A DNA stretch of 64,000 nucleotides, taken from Deltaproteobacteria bacterium (lineage in GTDB: Bacteria > Myxococcota > Myxococcia > Myxococcales > SZAS-1). The stretch is taken from the NCBI GenBank assembly GCA_018266075.1, contig JAFEBB010000031.1:1-64000 (forward strand), in the 5' to 3' direction. The notes under the pieces are model-generated. The model did not search any database. It was not told the DNA's origin and saw nothing but the letters and a program-made list of their open reading frames with translations. Of this stretch, positions 16,363 through 25,063 are shown in pieces. Numbering within the stretch: the stretch's first letter is position 1; the number at the start of each line of letters is the position of its first letter. The position numbers and the translations under genes are program-made.

Positions 16363-18150
16363 GTGAACGCGGCCCGTCGCCTGCTGGCGCTCTTGCGCCC
16401 CGAGTCCGCGAGCGTGCTCGCGGCGTTCTTCTTCACCGCGATACTCGCGGCCGCGACGTCCGGCTTTGCCTGGCTCGTCGGGCCCTTGCTGCGCGCGGTG
16501 CTCGTGGGCCAGCTCCCCGACAACACCGGCTGGCTGGGACGCTTCCTGGCGCGCGTGCATCCAGGACCGATGGATCCGGCGTCGCTGCTCCTGGTGCTGC
16601 CGATTGGATTGGTGGGGCTCGCGGCGGCCAAGGCGTTGGCGCAGTTCGCGCAGAGCAACCTCCTGCAGGCAGCGGGCGTGCGCGTGACCGCACGGCTGCG
16701 GCGCGCGCTGTACGAGAAGCTGCTCGCGCTGCCGCCCGCATTCTTCCAGGACAAGCACTCGGGCGAGCTCTTCAACCGCTTCACGACCGATGTCGCCAAC
16801 GTGGAGCTCGTCGTCACGCAGGCGCTGGTGAGCTACGTGAAGGACACGCTCACGGTGGTGTCGCTGCTGGTGATGTGCGCGCTGCTCGACCTGCGCTTGC
16901 TCGGGGTGCTGCTCGCGGCCGTGCCGCTCGCGGCGTGGCCGATCGCTCGATTCGCGAAGGGCCTCAAGCGCATCGCCCAGCGGAGCCAGGGCGCGCTCGG
17001 ACGCGTGACCGAGCGGGTGAGCGAGGTGCTCTCGCAGATGCGCGTGGTGCAGGCGTATCGCCAGGAAGGCGCCGAGCTCGCCCGCTTCGACTCGGCACAA
17101 TCGATATATCTCGATGAGATGCGCCGCTCGTTCTTGGTGCGCGCGGCGTTCACGCCGATCCTCGAGAACCTGGGCGTGATCGGGCTGGCGCTGGCCATCG
17201 CAGTGGCGGCGCGGGCGATCGCGCAGGGCGCGCTGGACTCGGCGCACCTGCTCTCGTTCCTGGCGGCGGCGATGCTGCTCTACCAGCCGGTGAAGGCGCT
17301 CTCGGGCACCGGGCAGCTGGTGGTGACCGCGCTCGCGAGCGCGGAGCGGCTCTTCGAGATCCTCGACGCCGATGCCTCGCCCGATTCGCCCAACGCCAAG
17401 CCGCTCGCGCCGTTCACGAGCGAGGTGCACTTCGAGAACCTCACGTTCAGCTACGGCGACAAGCCCGTGCTCCGCGGGCTGGAGCTGACTGTGCGGCGCG
17501 GCGAGCGGGTGGCGCTGGTCGGAACCTCGGGCGCTGGCAAGAGCACGCTGGCGAATCTGCTGCTCGGCTTCTGGCGGCCGACGTCCGGCGCGATTCGCGT
17601 CGACGGGGTGGATCTCTGCGACGCGACGCTGGCCAGCTGGCGCGCGCAGCTCGCGCTGGTCACGCAAGAGCCCGTACTGTTCTACGGAACCGTGCGCGAG
17701 AACCTGATGGCCGCGCGTCCGGGCGCGAACGAGGCCGAGCTTCGCGACGCGTGCCAGGCCGCGGGCGCGCTGGACTTCGTGCTGGCGCTGCCGGGCGGCT
17801 TCGACGCCCCCGTCGGCGAGCGCGGCGGGCTGCTCTCGGGCGGACAGCGCCAGCGCTTGGCGCTCGCGCGTGCGCTGCTTCGGGCCGCGCCGATCCTGGT
17901 GCTCGACGAGGCCACCAGCGCGCTCGACTCCGAGAGTGAGCAGCTCGTGGAGCAAGGCGTCGCGCGGCTCCTCGAAGGACGCACCGCGGTGATCATCGCG
18001 CACCGGCTCTCGACCATTCAGCGCTGCGATCGCATCGCGGTGATCCACGAGGGCCGCGTGGCGGAAGAGGGCGATCACGCGTCGCTGCTCGCGAAGAACG
18101 GCTTGTACGCGCAACTGTGGCAAAGCTTCGTCGGTGTGAAGGCCGCCTAG
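16363..18150 (+). CDS. ABC exporter, MsbA-like (fused membrane and ATPase domains)
   Basis: This 595-residue half-transporter has a six-helix membrane domain at about residues 15-310 and an ATPase domain at about 345-585. Motifs are Walker A GTSGAGKST, Q-loop LVTQEPVLFYG, signature LSGGQRQRLALARALL, Walker B ILVLDEATSALD and H-loop IIAHRLSTI. It resembles MsbA (lipid A-core flippase) and other homodimeric lipid or drug exporters. Start is a GTG. It is 3 nt upstream of the CapA-like gene, so the two are probably cotranscribed. With KDO genes nearby, a role in lipid A export is possible but unproven. Confidence 0.88.
   Translation: MNAARRLLALLRPESASVLAAFFFTAILAAATSGFAWLVGPLLRAVLVGQLPDNTGWLGRFLARVHPGPMDPASLLLVLPIGLVGLAAAKALAQFAQSNLLQAAGVRVTARLRRALYEKLLALPPAFFQDKHSGELFNRFTTDVANVELVVTQALVSYVKDTLTVVSLLVMCALLDLRLLGVLLAAVPLAAWPIARFAKGLKRIAQRSQGALGRVTERVSEVLSQMRVVQAYRQEGAELARFDSAQSIYLDEMRRSFLVRAAFTPILENLGVIGLALAIAVAARAIAQGALDSAHLLSFLAAAMLLYQPVKALSGTGQLVVTALASAERLFEILDADASPDSPNAKPLAPFTSEVHFENLTFSYGDKPVLRGLELTVRRGERVALVGTSGAGKSTLANLLLGFWRPTSGAIRVDGVDLCDATLASWRAQLALVTQEPVLFYGTVRENLMAARPGANEAELRDACQAAGALDFVLALPGGFDAPVGERGGLLSGGQRQRLALARALLRAAPILVLDEATSALDSESEQLVEQGVARLLEGRTAVIIAHRLSTIQRCDRIAVIHEGRVAEEGDHASLLAKNGLYAQLWQSFVGVKAA
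17103..17110. other. GATATATC palindrome
   Basis: This exact copy lies in the ABC exporter and is read as TCG ATA TAT CTC (residues SIYL) with an ATA codon. It sits in an extended TCGATATATCTCGA context. Confidence 0.7.
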
Positions 18151-18153
18151 ACC

Positions 18154-19212
18154 ATGATCCACGCACTCCTCTCGCTCGCGCTCCTCGCAGATCCAGCCGC
18201 TCCCGCTCCGGACACGGAGCTCGTCATCCAGGCCGTCGGAGACCTGAACCTCTCCGGCGACGCCGACGAGACGATGAAACAAAAAGGTTATGCGCACGCC
18301 TTCGACGGCACGCGCAAGCTGCTCTCCGAGGGCGACATCAACGTCGCCAACCTGGAGACGCCCATCACCACCCGCGGCTCCAAGCAGGACAAGCGCTTCA
18401 CCTTCCGCATGCGGCCCGACTCGGCCAAGGCCATCGCCGAGGCGAAGATCGGCCTGGTCTCGCAGGCCAATAACCACGCCATCGACTACGGCGTCGAAGG
18501 GCTCGCGGACACGCTCAAGGCGCTCGATGCAGCGGGCGTCGCGCACGCGGGTGCGGGCATGAACCTCGCGGAGGCGCGCAAGGCGGCCATCGTCACGGTG
18601 AAGGGCGTGAAGGTGGGGCTGCTCTCGTACTCGCTGACGTTCCCCACCGAGTTCTACGCGACCAAGGATCACGGCGGCACCGCGCACGGCGAGGCCACCT
18701 GGCTCGCCGCCGATGTGAAGGCCCTGCGCCCGCAGGTCGACGTGCTGCTCGTGGCCTTCCACTGGAGCGCGGAGCTCCTGGAGACGCCCAAGCCCTACCA
18801 GCACGAGCTCGGGCACCTGGCCATCGACTCCGGCGCCGACGCCGTGCTGGGCACGCACCCGCACATCCTCCAGGGTATCGAGATATATCGCGACAAGCCC
18901 ATCCTCTACTCGCTGGGCAACTACGCGTTCGGCTCGCGCAGCCACAAGGCGGCGGATTCGGCGCTGGTGCGGCTGCGCTTCGCGGGCAACAAGCTCAAGG
19001 GGCTCAGCGCCATCCCGCTCGACGTGGACAACACCCACCTCGACTTCGATCCCCAGGTCGCGACCGGTGAGCGCGCCAAGCGCATCGGCTCACACCTCGC
19101 GGAGCTGTCGTCGAAGCTGGGCACCACGCTCGAGGCGCACGGCGACGCGTGGGAGCTCTCGCTGGAGCCTCAGAACGTGGCCCAGAAGAGCCCCTCGTCG
19201 GCGCCGAAGTAG
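18154..19212 (+). CDS. CapA-family (PGA_cap) metallophosphatase-like protein
   Basis: The 352-residue protein begins with a short signal-like segment (MIHALLSLALLADP). It carries the CapA pattern: IQAVGDLNLS, VANLETPIT, QANNHAIDYG, VAFHWSAE and GTHPHILQGIEIY, which supply the metal-binding Asp/Asn/His residues of a calcineurin-like fold. CapA proteins act in poly-gamma-glutamate capsule synthesis, but this family is broad and no capB/capC is nearby. The last 43 nt overlap the 3' end of the convergent lipoprotein gene. It follows the ABC exporter by 3 nt. Both AT-rich palindrome types occur inside it. Confidence 0.85.
   Translation: MIHALLSLALLADPAAPAPDTELVIQAVGDLNLSGDADETMKQKGYAHAFDGTRKLLSEGDINVANLETPITTRGSKQDKRFTFRMRPDSAKAIAEAKIGLVSQANNHAIDYGVEGLADTLKALDAAGVAHAGAGMNLAEARKAAIVTVKGVKVGLLSYSLTFPTEFYATKDHGGTAHGEATWLAADVKALRPQVDVLLVAFHWSAELLETPKPYQHELGHLAIDSGADAVLGTHPHILQGIEIYRDKPILYSLGNYAFGSRSHKAADSALVRLRFAGNKLKGLSAIPLDVDNTHLDFDPQVATGERAKRIGSHLAELSSKLGTTLEAHGDAWELSLEPQNVAQKSPSSAPK
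18277..18290. other. WAAC-N6-GTTW palindrome (AAAC AAAAAG GTTA)
   Basis: It lies near the 5' end of the CapA-like gene. The local codons AAA CAA AAA GGT TAT are all AT-ending alternatives to the usual GC-ending ones. Confidence 0.65.
18892..18899. other. GATATATC palindrome
   Basis: This exact copy lies in the CapA-like gene and is read as GAG ATA TAT CGC (residues EIYR), the same codons as at the gluQ copy although the genes are unrelated. Confidence 0.7.
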
Positions 19213-20942
19213 ACCGCGCGGCCGGCGCTGGAGTTGCCCACGGCCACCGCGTCGGCGGTGAGGAGCAGGTCGAGCGTGACCACGGTGGGCTGCGCGCCCA
19301 CGGTGTTCGGCGAGGCCACCACGCGCTGGAAGGCGTTGTTGCCCACCACCCAGAGGTCGTCGCCGTAGGGGCCGTCGACGTCGAGCGCGATGGCGTCGAT
19401 GGTGCCTGCGGTGGCGAGGTTCAGCGCGGGGGAGCCGAGCGTGAGCCGGCCGCTGCCCACGGCTTGCGTGAACTCGTAGACGTGGCCGCCGCTGTCGGCG
19501 AGCCAGACCGTGCCGCCGTTCCGGGAGCTGCTGGTGGCATTAACAATGTGGTTAACACTGACGGTCACGCTCGCGGGCGTGAGCGAGCTGCCGTTGAGCG
19601 CGAAGTCGTGGACCGCGCCCCAGGTGAGGAACGAGACCTGGTTGCCCGAGTCCGACACCAGCATCACGCCCGCGGAGAGCCCGGGGTTCGCGGGATCCTT
19701 CACGTCGGCGAGGAGGTCGGAGCGGACGGAGCTGTCTTCGTTCTCGGTCTCGTTCTCCGACCAGCCCACCAGCATCGAGCCGTCGGTGGCCACCAGCACG
19801 GGCAGGTAGTTGTTCGCGTCGGCGCTCGCGGCCGTGGCGACGGAGGTGAAGGCGCCCGCGTTGGTGCCGGTCTCGTCGACGGTGCCGTCTTCGTAGTAGC
19901 GGCCGATGTTGCCGAAGGACCAGGCCAGGTCGAGCACGGTGCCGCCTGCGCTGGCGAGGCCGCCGGTGTGATTGGTCACGTAGTCCAGCGTCTGCGTGGT
20001 GGGGTCGAACACGATCGCCGAGTGCAGCGAGCGCGTGGCCAGGGCCCAGCCGCTGATGGGATCGGCCGCGAGCGTGCGGATCGCCGTGGTGGCGTTGAGC
20101 AGCTCCGGGCCGTGCGCCGTCACCGGGCCGGAGCTGGCGAGCGCCGTCTGCGCGCCGCGGTTGAAGGTGACGCCGAACGTCGTGACCACGGGCGCCTTGA
20201 GCACCACCGCGGCGGTGCAGGGCACGGTGGTGGTGAGCGTCTGCGCGTCGACGAGGATGGGATCGAAGGTGCACGTCGCCGAGGGATCGCTCGGCGTGGC
20301 GTGCAGCTCGATGAGGTCGCCCACGAGGACGTCGGTCGCGGCCGAGCCATCGGGCCGCAGCGCCACCAACGTCCCGGTGAGCACGCCGCCGGTGGTGCCG
20401 CTGGTGCCGGTGCTGCTGGTGGAGCCCGTCGACGTCGACGTGCCCGTGGATCCGGTCGAGCTGGTCGACGCGGTGGATCCGGTGGTGCCCGTCGTGCTCG
20501 AGCTGCTCGCGGTCGAGGTGCTCACCGATCCGGTGGATCCGCTGGTGCTCGTGGTGCTGGTCGAGCTGGAGCCGCCGGTGGAGCCACTGCTCGCGGCCGG
20601 CGGGTTGGAGACGAGCAGGTTGGCGTAGTCGGGCGTGCCCTGGCCGTTGCTGTCGCGGACGTCGAAGCGGAGCACCCAGAGCCCCGGCTCGGTGCAGCGG
20701 ATGCTGGGCGTGGCGGAGTCGCCGTCGTCGAGGGTGCAGCGCGTCGGATCGTCGCCCGAGGCGAACGACCACTGGAACTTCGGGTTGCCGGTGCAGCCCT
20801 CGCAGGTGCCGGTGAACGTCGCGGGCCGGTTGGGCCAGGCGTGCGCGTCGCTGCCGGCGAGGGCGCGCGGCACGCGGGTGCCCACCTCGCGCGCGCAGGC
20901 GAGCGTGGTCAGAGCGAGCGCGAGCGGGCCGAGGCGGCGCAT
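19170..20942 (-). CDS. Large surface lipoprotein with Ser/Thr/Gly linker
   Basis: The 590-residue protein starts with a lipoprotein signal (RRLGPLALALTTLACARE, lipobox TLAC). Residues about 35-115 look like a PKD/Ig-type domain with paired Cys (GTCEGCTG, TRCTLDDGD, SIRCTEPG). A low-complexity Ser/Thr/Gly linker follows (about 116-188), then a beta-rich region of about 400 residues suggestive of a propeller (LADSGGHVYEFTQ, GDDLWVVGNNAF). It is probably an outer-membrane or surface lipoprotein. Such linkers are common in myxobacteria. The 3' end overlaps the CapA-like gene by 43 nt. Function unknown. Confidence 0.75.
   Translation of the reverse strand: MRRLGPLALALTTLACAREVGTRVPRALAGSDAHAWPNRPATFTGTCEGCTGNPKFQWSFASGDDPTRCTLDDGDSATPSIRCTEPGLWVLRFDVRDSNGQGTPDYANLLVSNPPAASSGSTGGSSSTSTTSTSGSTGSVSTSTASSSSTTGTTGSTASTSSTGSTGTSTSTGSTSSTGTSGTTGGVLTGTLVALRPDGSAATDVLVGDLIELHATPSDPSATCTFDPILVDAQTLTTTVPCTAAVVLKAPVVTTFGVTFNRGAQTALASSGPVTAHGPELLNATTAIRTLAADPISGWALATRSLHSAIVFDPTTQTLDYVTNHTGGLASAGGTVLDLAWSFGNIGRYYEDGTVDETGTNAGAFTSVATAASADANNYLPVLVATDGSMLVGWSENETENEDSSVRSDLLADVKDPANPGLSAGVMLVSDSGNQVSFLTWGAVHDFALNGSSLTPASVTVSVNHIVNATSSSRNGGTVWLADSGGHVYEFTQAVGSGRLTLGSPALNLATAGTIDAIALDVDGPYGDDLWVVGNNAFQRVVASPNTVGAQPTVVTLDLLLTADAVAVGNSSAGRAVYFGADEGLFWATF
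19541..19554. other. WAAC-N6-GTTW palindrome (TAAC AATGTG GTTA)
   Basis: It lies inside the large lipoprotein gene and is read on the minus strand as GTT AAC CAC ATT GTT AAT (residues VNHIVN). Both arms match the consensus exactly. Confidence 0.65.
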
Positions 20943-20963
20943 GGGCGCACTCTACTGCCAAAT

Positions 20964-20999
20964 GCCGTGGCTGGTGGCTGGGGGCTGGTGGCTCGTTCG
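20964..20999. repeat. GGTGGCT intergenic repeat, copy 2
   Basis: The sequence GCCGTGGCTGGTGGCT with a second GCTGGTGGCTCGTTCG lies between the large lipoprotein and the tatP terminator. The same left and right ends recur, shortened, at 62053-62074. Confidence 0.65.
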
Positions 21000-21013
21000 G
21001 GGGTACCAAAATG

Positions 21014-21050
21014 GGAAACCCCTCGTCCGCGTGGGCGGAGAGGGGTTTCC
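21014..21050 (-). terminator. Rho-independent terminator of the tatT-tatP unit
   Basis: A perfect 11-bp outer stem (GGAAACCCCTC with GAGGGGTTTCC) encloses an inner TCCGC/GCGGA stem with a GTGG loop. On the minus strand it lies 19 nt after the tatP stop and is followed by CATTTTGG, a short U-run. It is the clearest terminator in the window. Confidence 0.82.
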
Positions 21051-21068
21051 GTGCAGCGGAAGCGCGGG

Positions 21069-22067
21069 CTACTTGTGGCTGGCGCGGTACTCCGCCGCGT
21101 ACTTCTGGACCTCGTCGAAGATCCCCGCGGGCACGCTGCCGCCGCGGAGCGTGGGGTAGCTGGCCTCGGCGGCCTTGATCCAGAGATCCTTCTGCGCGTC
21201 GCTCACGGGCACGACCTTGAGGCCGCGCTTCACCATCGCCGCCCGCGACTCCTCCTGCTGCTTGCGGAGGTTCTCGCGCAGCGCCTGGCCACCCTCGGCC
21301 GCGGCCTTGAGGATCTTCTGCTGCACGTCGGGGGTGATCTTGTCCCAGGTCTTCTTCTCGATGACCACCGCGCCCGGGAGGATGCCCCACGACACGTCGG
21401 TCATGTTGGGCGCGTACTGGAACCAGCCGATGCTCGCCGAGAGCAGCTCGCTGGTGGTGAAGCTCTTGATGAGCCCGTTCTGCAGCGAGGGCACCATCTC
21501 CGTGGAGCTGATCACCACCGGCTTGAAGCCCGCCGCGCGCCAGGCGTTCTCGGCCTTGGGGTCACCGCTCCAGCAGAAGGTGGGCTGGGCCGCCATCTCG
21601 GTGGGCGTGGCCGCCGGGTCCTTGCTGAAGAACTTCACGAAGCCGGCGTCGCTCCAGAGCAAGACGACGAAGCCCTTGTCGGCGAGCGACTTCTCCAGCT
21701 CGGGGCCCACCTTGCCCATCACGTAGTCGAGCTCGCCGTAGCTGCGGATGAGCTCCGGCACCGCCAGCGCCTGCGGCTCGGGGGTGATGTCGTGCAGGCC
21801 CACCGCGCTGATGGCCGCGGAGTTGAGCTGGCCGATGCGCATCTTGGTGACCATGGCGCCTTCGTCGCCGGCCACGCCGCCCGGGTAGATCTTCACCTTC
21901 ACCGTGCCGCCCGAGGCCTCGGTCCACTTCTGGCCCATCTCGATGAGCGCCTTGTGCCAGGTGCTCCCCTCGGGCGCGATGGTGCCGATCTTGATCACCA
22001 CTTCGGCCTGCGCGGCGAGCGGCAGCGCCAGGATCATCGCGATCAGGCTCAGCTTGATGGAACGCAT
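21069..22067 (-). CDS. TRAP-type solute-binding protein (DctP/TatP family)
   Basis: This 332-residue periplasmic binding protein has a Sec signal (MRSIKLSLIAMILALPLAAQA). The DctP fold is indicated by KIGTIAPEGSTWHKAL, KVKIYPGGVAGDE and ALAVPELIRSYGELDYV. The family ligand-contact Arg/Trp region is near FVVLLWSDAG. A strong ribosome-binding site (GGAGGAG) precedes the ATG. It follows a TatT-type lipoprotein by 54 nt and ends at a strong terminator, so the two form a unit. No DctQ/DctM permease is encoded here, so transport must use a permease elsewhere. The ligand is unknown. Confidence 0.88.
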   Translation of the reverse strand: MRSIKLSLIAMILALPLAAQAEVVIKIGTIAPEGSTWHKALIEMGQKWTEASGGTVKVKIYPGGVAGDEGAMVTKMRIGQLNSAAISAVGLHDITPEPQALAVPELIRSYGELDYVMGKVGPELEKSLADKGFVVLLWSDAGFVKFFSKDPAATPTEMAAQPTFCWSGDPKAENAWRAAGFKPVVISSTEMVPSLQNGLIKSFTTSELLSASIGWFQYAPNMTDVSWGILPGAVVIEKKTWDKITPDVQQKILKAAAEGGQALRENLRKQQEESRAAMVKRGLKVVPVSDAQKDLWIKAAEASYPTLRGGSVPAGIFDEVQKYAAEYRASHK

Positions 22068-22121
22068 GGTGCTCCTCCAGGTTGCGACTGCGGGGCCCGG
22101 CTCCGGCGCCAGGCAAAAGGG

Positions 22122-23081
22122 TTAAGGGCGCGGCTCCGACATCGCCACGGGCAAGAAGCCCGGGCTCCGCGCATCCACGAACAGATCATCGACGCGGTTC
22201 TTCAGCCAGAGGGCCCGCCGCTGCGCCAGCACGTTGGCCAGGCGGAAGTCGCGGGCCTCGGGCTGGTTGACGTCGTAGGCGAGCACCTGGTCGAGGAGCT
22301 TCATGAAGCCGTCCTTGTCCTGCTTGGCCACGAGGATGTCCTCCGCCCAGGTGACGTGCGGACCGAGCTTCTTGTTCTCCGATTCCTTCAACGCCGCGTC
22401 GCGGTGGACGGCGGCCTTCTGCTCGCTGCCACCCGCGGCTGCAGGCCGACTGGCCTCGTAGGCCTCCATCAGCTCGTGCAACGAGCCGTGATCCCAGGCT
22501 TCGTCGAGCTCCAGGGCGCGGCTGCCCAGCTCACCCACCCGGGGCAGGCTGGAAAGCAGCTCGGGGTTGTCCTTCTGGCCAGCGATGCGGAGCGCGAGGG
22601 AGGCGGCGGTCCAGTACAGCAGCGGGACGTCCTCCTTCTCCATGGGCTTGAGCGCCGCAGCCGGGTCCTTCTCGATGAGGCTGGAGAAGCCCTCGTGGCG
22701 CATGTCCAGGCCGTGCACGCAGTAGCCGTAGGCGCGGGCGAGGAGGTTCATGGCGCGCTTGTGCGCGAACTCGACCTGCGCCGGCTTGAGGTCGCTGCTC
22801 ATCTGCGCGGGCTGATCGACGAACGCGTAGCCGTACTGGGTGTACGCGGAGCAGCCGGCGACGAGCAGCTTGGGGTTGTCGGGCTCTTGGGCGATGAGGC
22901 TGTCGATGGTCTTGAGCGCGAACGGGACGGCCGAGGCCACCAATTCGGGATCGTCGTCGGTGCCCCAGCCGCTACCCTCGCCGGCGAGCGCATCGGCGGC
23001 GGCGCCGATGACCAGGTGCTTGGGGGAGCAGGCGCAGAGCGCCAACACGAGCACGAGCACGGGCAGGATCAGACGTCGCAT
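22122..23081 (-). CDS. TatT-like TRAP-associated lipoprotein
   Basis: The 319-residue lipoprotein has a signal ending in LALCACSPK (lipobox LCAC). The mature part is all-helical, with paired repeats such as KTIDSLIAQEPDNPKLLVAG and AMNLLARAYGYCVHG, consistent with the TPR-like TatT fold. In Treponema pallidum TatT (Tp0956) partners with the DctP-like TatP, and the same adjacent arrangement is seen here. By analogy it may form a hydrophobic-ligand relay with the binding protein in the periplasm. The C-terminal stop codon overlaps a weak palindrome (AGGC AAAAGG GTTA, 22111-22124). Confidence 0.8.
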   Translation of the reverse strand: MRRLILPVLVLVLALCACSPKHLVIGAAADALAGEGSGWGTDDDPELVASAVPFALKTIDSLIAQEPDNPKLLVAGCSAYTQYGYAFVDQPAQMSSDLKPAQVEFAHKRAMNLLARAYGYCVHGLDMRHEGFSSLIEKDPAAALKPMEKEDVPLLYWTAASLALRIAGQKDNPELLSSLPRVGELGSRALELDEAWDHGSLHELMEAYEASRPAAAGGSEQKAAVHRDAALKESENKKLGPHVTWAEDILVAKQDKDGFMKLLDQVLAYDVNQPEARDFRLANVLAQRRALWLKNRVDDLFVDARSPGFLPVAMSEPRP

Positions 23082-23163
23082 GGGCGACGGAATGTAGGAG
23101 CGTCGGTTTATTCCAGCAACAAGCTTTCAAGCGAAGCTGACCGAGCCGTGAAATTCCACGGAG

Positions 23164-23188
23164 GCCCCCGAGCCCTCGGGCCGGGGGC
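23164..23188 (-). terminator. Possible GC-rich terminator hairpin
   Basis: GCCCCCG and CGGGGGC form a 7-bp stem with a nested GCCC/GGGC. It lies 28 nt after the stop of the minus-strand glycosyltransferase gene. No U-tract follows, so factor-independent termination is uncertain. Confidence 0.4.
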
Positions 23189-23215
23189 TGGCGCCAGAGC
23201 GAGCGGCGGCTTGGC

Positions 23216-24568
23216 TCAGCTGCGAGCGACGGCCAGCAAGCTCATTCCCACCGGCACCTGGAACTTGTCCTCCAGGCTCGCGAGCATCGGCGAGACCGAG
23301 TCGTAGAGCTTGAGCTGCAGCGGCGGCACCGCTCGGCGCTTGAAGATCCGGCCGTTCACGAACCAGCCGGGCACGCCCATGAGGTTCAGCCACTCGAGCT
23401 TCTCGACGGTGAAGCCCTGGTTCTCCAGCACGGCGCGCAGCGTCTCGGGCGTGTAGCGGCGGAAGTGGCCCACGGCCTCGTCGATGGTGCCGAAGAGCTG
23501 CGGCAGCGCCGGCACCAGGATCACCAGGCGACCGCCCGGCTGCAGCACGCGCTTGAAGTTGGCCACCGCGGCGGCGTCGTCCTGGATGTGCTCCAGCACG
23601 TTGGAGAGCAGCACCGAGTCCAGCTTGTAGGGCCGCAGCCGATCCCAATCGGCCGTCTCCACGCCGGAGAGGATGGGCTTCACGTGCGGCCGGTTGCGGA
23701 AGAGGTTCTTGAGCTTCTCGACGTAGAACGCGTCCACCTCGAGCGCCACCACGAGATCGCGGTCCTGCTCGATCTGCCGGGTGATGGTGCCAATGCCCGC
23801 GCCCACCTCGAGCACGCGGCGGCCGAGGTGCTCGCGCAGGCGGCGCCCGAGCCACGCGTTGTAGCGGGGCGCGGAGTCCATGCGCAGCAGGGTGTTGTAG
23901 CCCTCGTGGAGATCGTCGGCGTCGTTGACGGCCGCGTAGCGCAGGATGGTGCGCGCCTCGGCGAGCATGCGCGTCACCGGATCGCGCCGCGGCGGCCGCG
24001 AGTAGCGCAGCGGCACCTCGAAGACCCGGTAGAACTGCGCGGCGATCTTGAAGGTCAGCTCGGCGTCCACGCCCTGGTCCGGCGAGGCCAGGTTCAGGCC
24101 GCGCAGCACGTCGCCCGAGAACGCCTTCACGCCCGAGTCCGGATCCGAGAGATCCAGGTTGGTGATGGCGTTGGTCAACATCCGCAGACCCGCGCCAGCA
24201 AAGGAGCCGCGGTAGCTGCCCACCGCCCGGCTGTCGCCGAAGCGGTTGCCGTAGACGGCGTCGGCCTGGCCGGCCTCGAGCGGCGCCAGCAGCTGCGGGT
24301 AGTCGCGCGGATCGTAGCCGGGGTGCGGATCCTGGAGGATCACCTGCGGCGCGCGCGTCTGGGCGATGGCCTCGCGCAGCTGCTTGCCGCGGCCGCCGTC
24401 GATGTTCAGCGTCCGCAGCCGCTCGCCCTTCAGGGTGGGATCCGGCTCGCCGGGCAGCGCCACCAGCACCTCGGCCACGCCCGCCGTCTGGGCGAGCCGG
24501 TTCACCCAGGCCACCTCGTTGGCCGTGGGCGGCCTCGCGAACGGGACGACGACGCTGGCTTCGTTCAT
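23216..24568 (-). CDS. Glycosyltransferase family 2 - SAM methyltransferase fusion
   Basis: The 450-residue protein joins two domains. Residues 1-220 are a GT-A (DPM-synthase-like) glycosyltransferase: VVVPFARPPTANEV, the acidic DPHPGYDP (DxD-like), NRFGDSRAVGSYRG and SDPDSGVKAFSGDVL. Residues about 235-450 are a class I methyltransferase with motif I LEVGAGIGTITRQI and the downstream SNVLEHIQDD and FKRVLQPGGRLVI. The ATG at 24568 (MNEASVVVPFA) is preferred over upstream Met codons. It probably transfers and methylates a sugar on a lipid carrier or glycan. It is divergent from the peptidoglycan-binding gene. Confidence 0.82.
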   Translation of the reverse strand: MNEASVVVPFARPPTANEVAWVNRLAQTAGVAEVLVALPGEPDPTLKGERLRTLNIDGGRGKQLREAIAQTRAPQVILQDPHPGYDPRDYPQLLAPLEAGQADAVYGNRFGDSRAVGSYRGSFAGAGLRMLTNAITNLDLSDPDSGVKAFSGDVLRGLNLASPDQGVDAELTFKIAAQFYRVFEVPLRYSRPPRRDPVTRMLAEARTILRYAAVNDADDLHEGYNTLLRMDSAPRYNAWLGRRLREHLGRRVLEVGAGIGTITRQIEQDRDLVVALEVDAFYVEKLKNLFRNRPHVKPILSGVETADWDRLRPYKLDSVLLSNVLEHIQDDAAAVANFKRVLQPGGRLVILVPALPQLFGTIDEAVGHFRRYTPETLRAVLENQGFTVEKLEWLNLMGVPGWFVNGRIFKRRAVPPLQLKLYDSVSPMLASLEDKFQVPVGMSLLAVARS

Positions 24569-24634
24569 GCTGCTGCACATAACACGCGCCCGCCGAGGCG
24601 AGCCACCTGCGCCCGGCCGGGTTACCATTCCCCC

Positions 24635-25030
24635 ATGGCCGACGAGCCCAAGCGCCCGCCCAAGCCCGAGCGGCCGAGCATCTCGGAGCAGACCGACATC
24701 CCCGCCAACGTGCCCATGACCCCCATCGGCGCCGACGAGGAGCTGGGGATCTTCACGCCGGCCTCACTCCAGCGGCACAAGGCCGTGAGCGGCGGCGGAA
24801 TCCTGCTGTCGACCGGCGACTACGGGAACGCGGTGGTGGAGCTGCAGCGCGAGCTCGTGGTCCTGGGGCTGCTCGAGGAGCCGCTCGAAGACGAGAACGG
24901 CAAGTACGGCGCGCGGACGGAAGAGGCCGTCCGCGTGTTCCAGGAGGCCAACGGCTTCCTGGTCACGGGCAAGGTGGACAACCGCACCCGGGGCGCGCTG
25001 CGCACCGCGGCCCGCGCGCGCGGGGCGTGA
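24635..25030 (+). CDS. Peptidoglycan-binding (PG_binding_1) domain protein
   Basis: The 131-residue protein has a Pro-rich, disordered N-terminus (about 1-50) and a PG_binding_1 domain at about 60-128. The domain shows GDYGNAVVELQRELVVLGL, then YGARTEEAVRVFQEANGFL and VTGKVDNRTRGAL, which is the usual three-helix pattern. There is no signal peptide, so it may be cytosolic or exported by another route. The ATG at 24635 is used; the open frame upstream is antisense to the glycosyltransferase gene. It lies just upstream of kdsA. Confidence 0.82.
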   Translation: MADEPKRPPKPERPSISEQTDIPANVPMTPIGADEELGIFTPASLQRHKAVSGGGILLSTGDYGNAVVELQRELVVLGLLEEPLEDENGKYGARTEEAVRVFQEANGFLVTGKVDNRTRGALRTAARARGA

Positions 25031-25063
25031 CTTTCGACGCGCGTTGCAGGCATCTTGCGCGCC

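Noticed and set aside
15466-19038. A 1190-residue minus-strand frame, and other long antisense frames such as 19149-23306 (+) and 47300-50293 (-)
   Set aside because: They are shadows of GC-rich genes on the other strand or frame: Arg/Ala/His-rich with no domain. Only the dapD part (15466-16290) is real.
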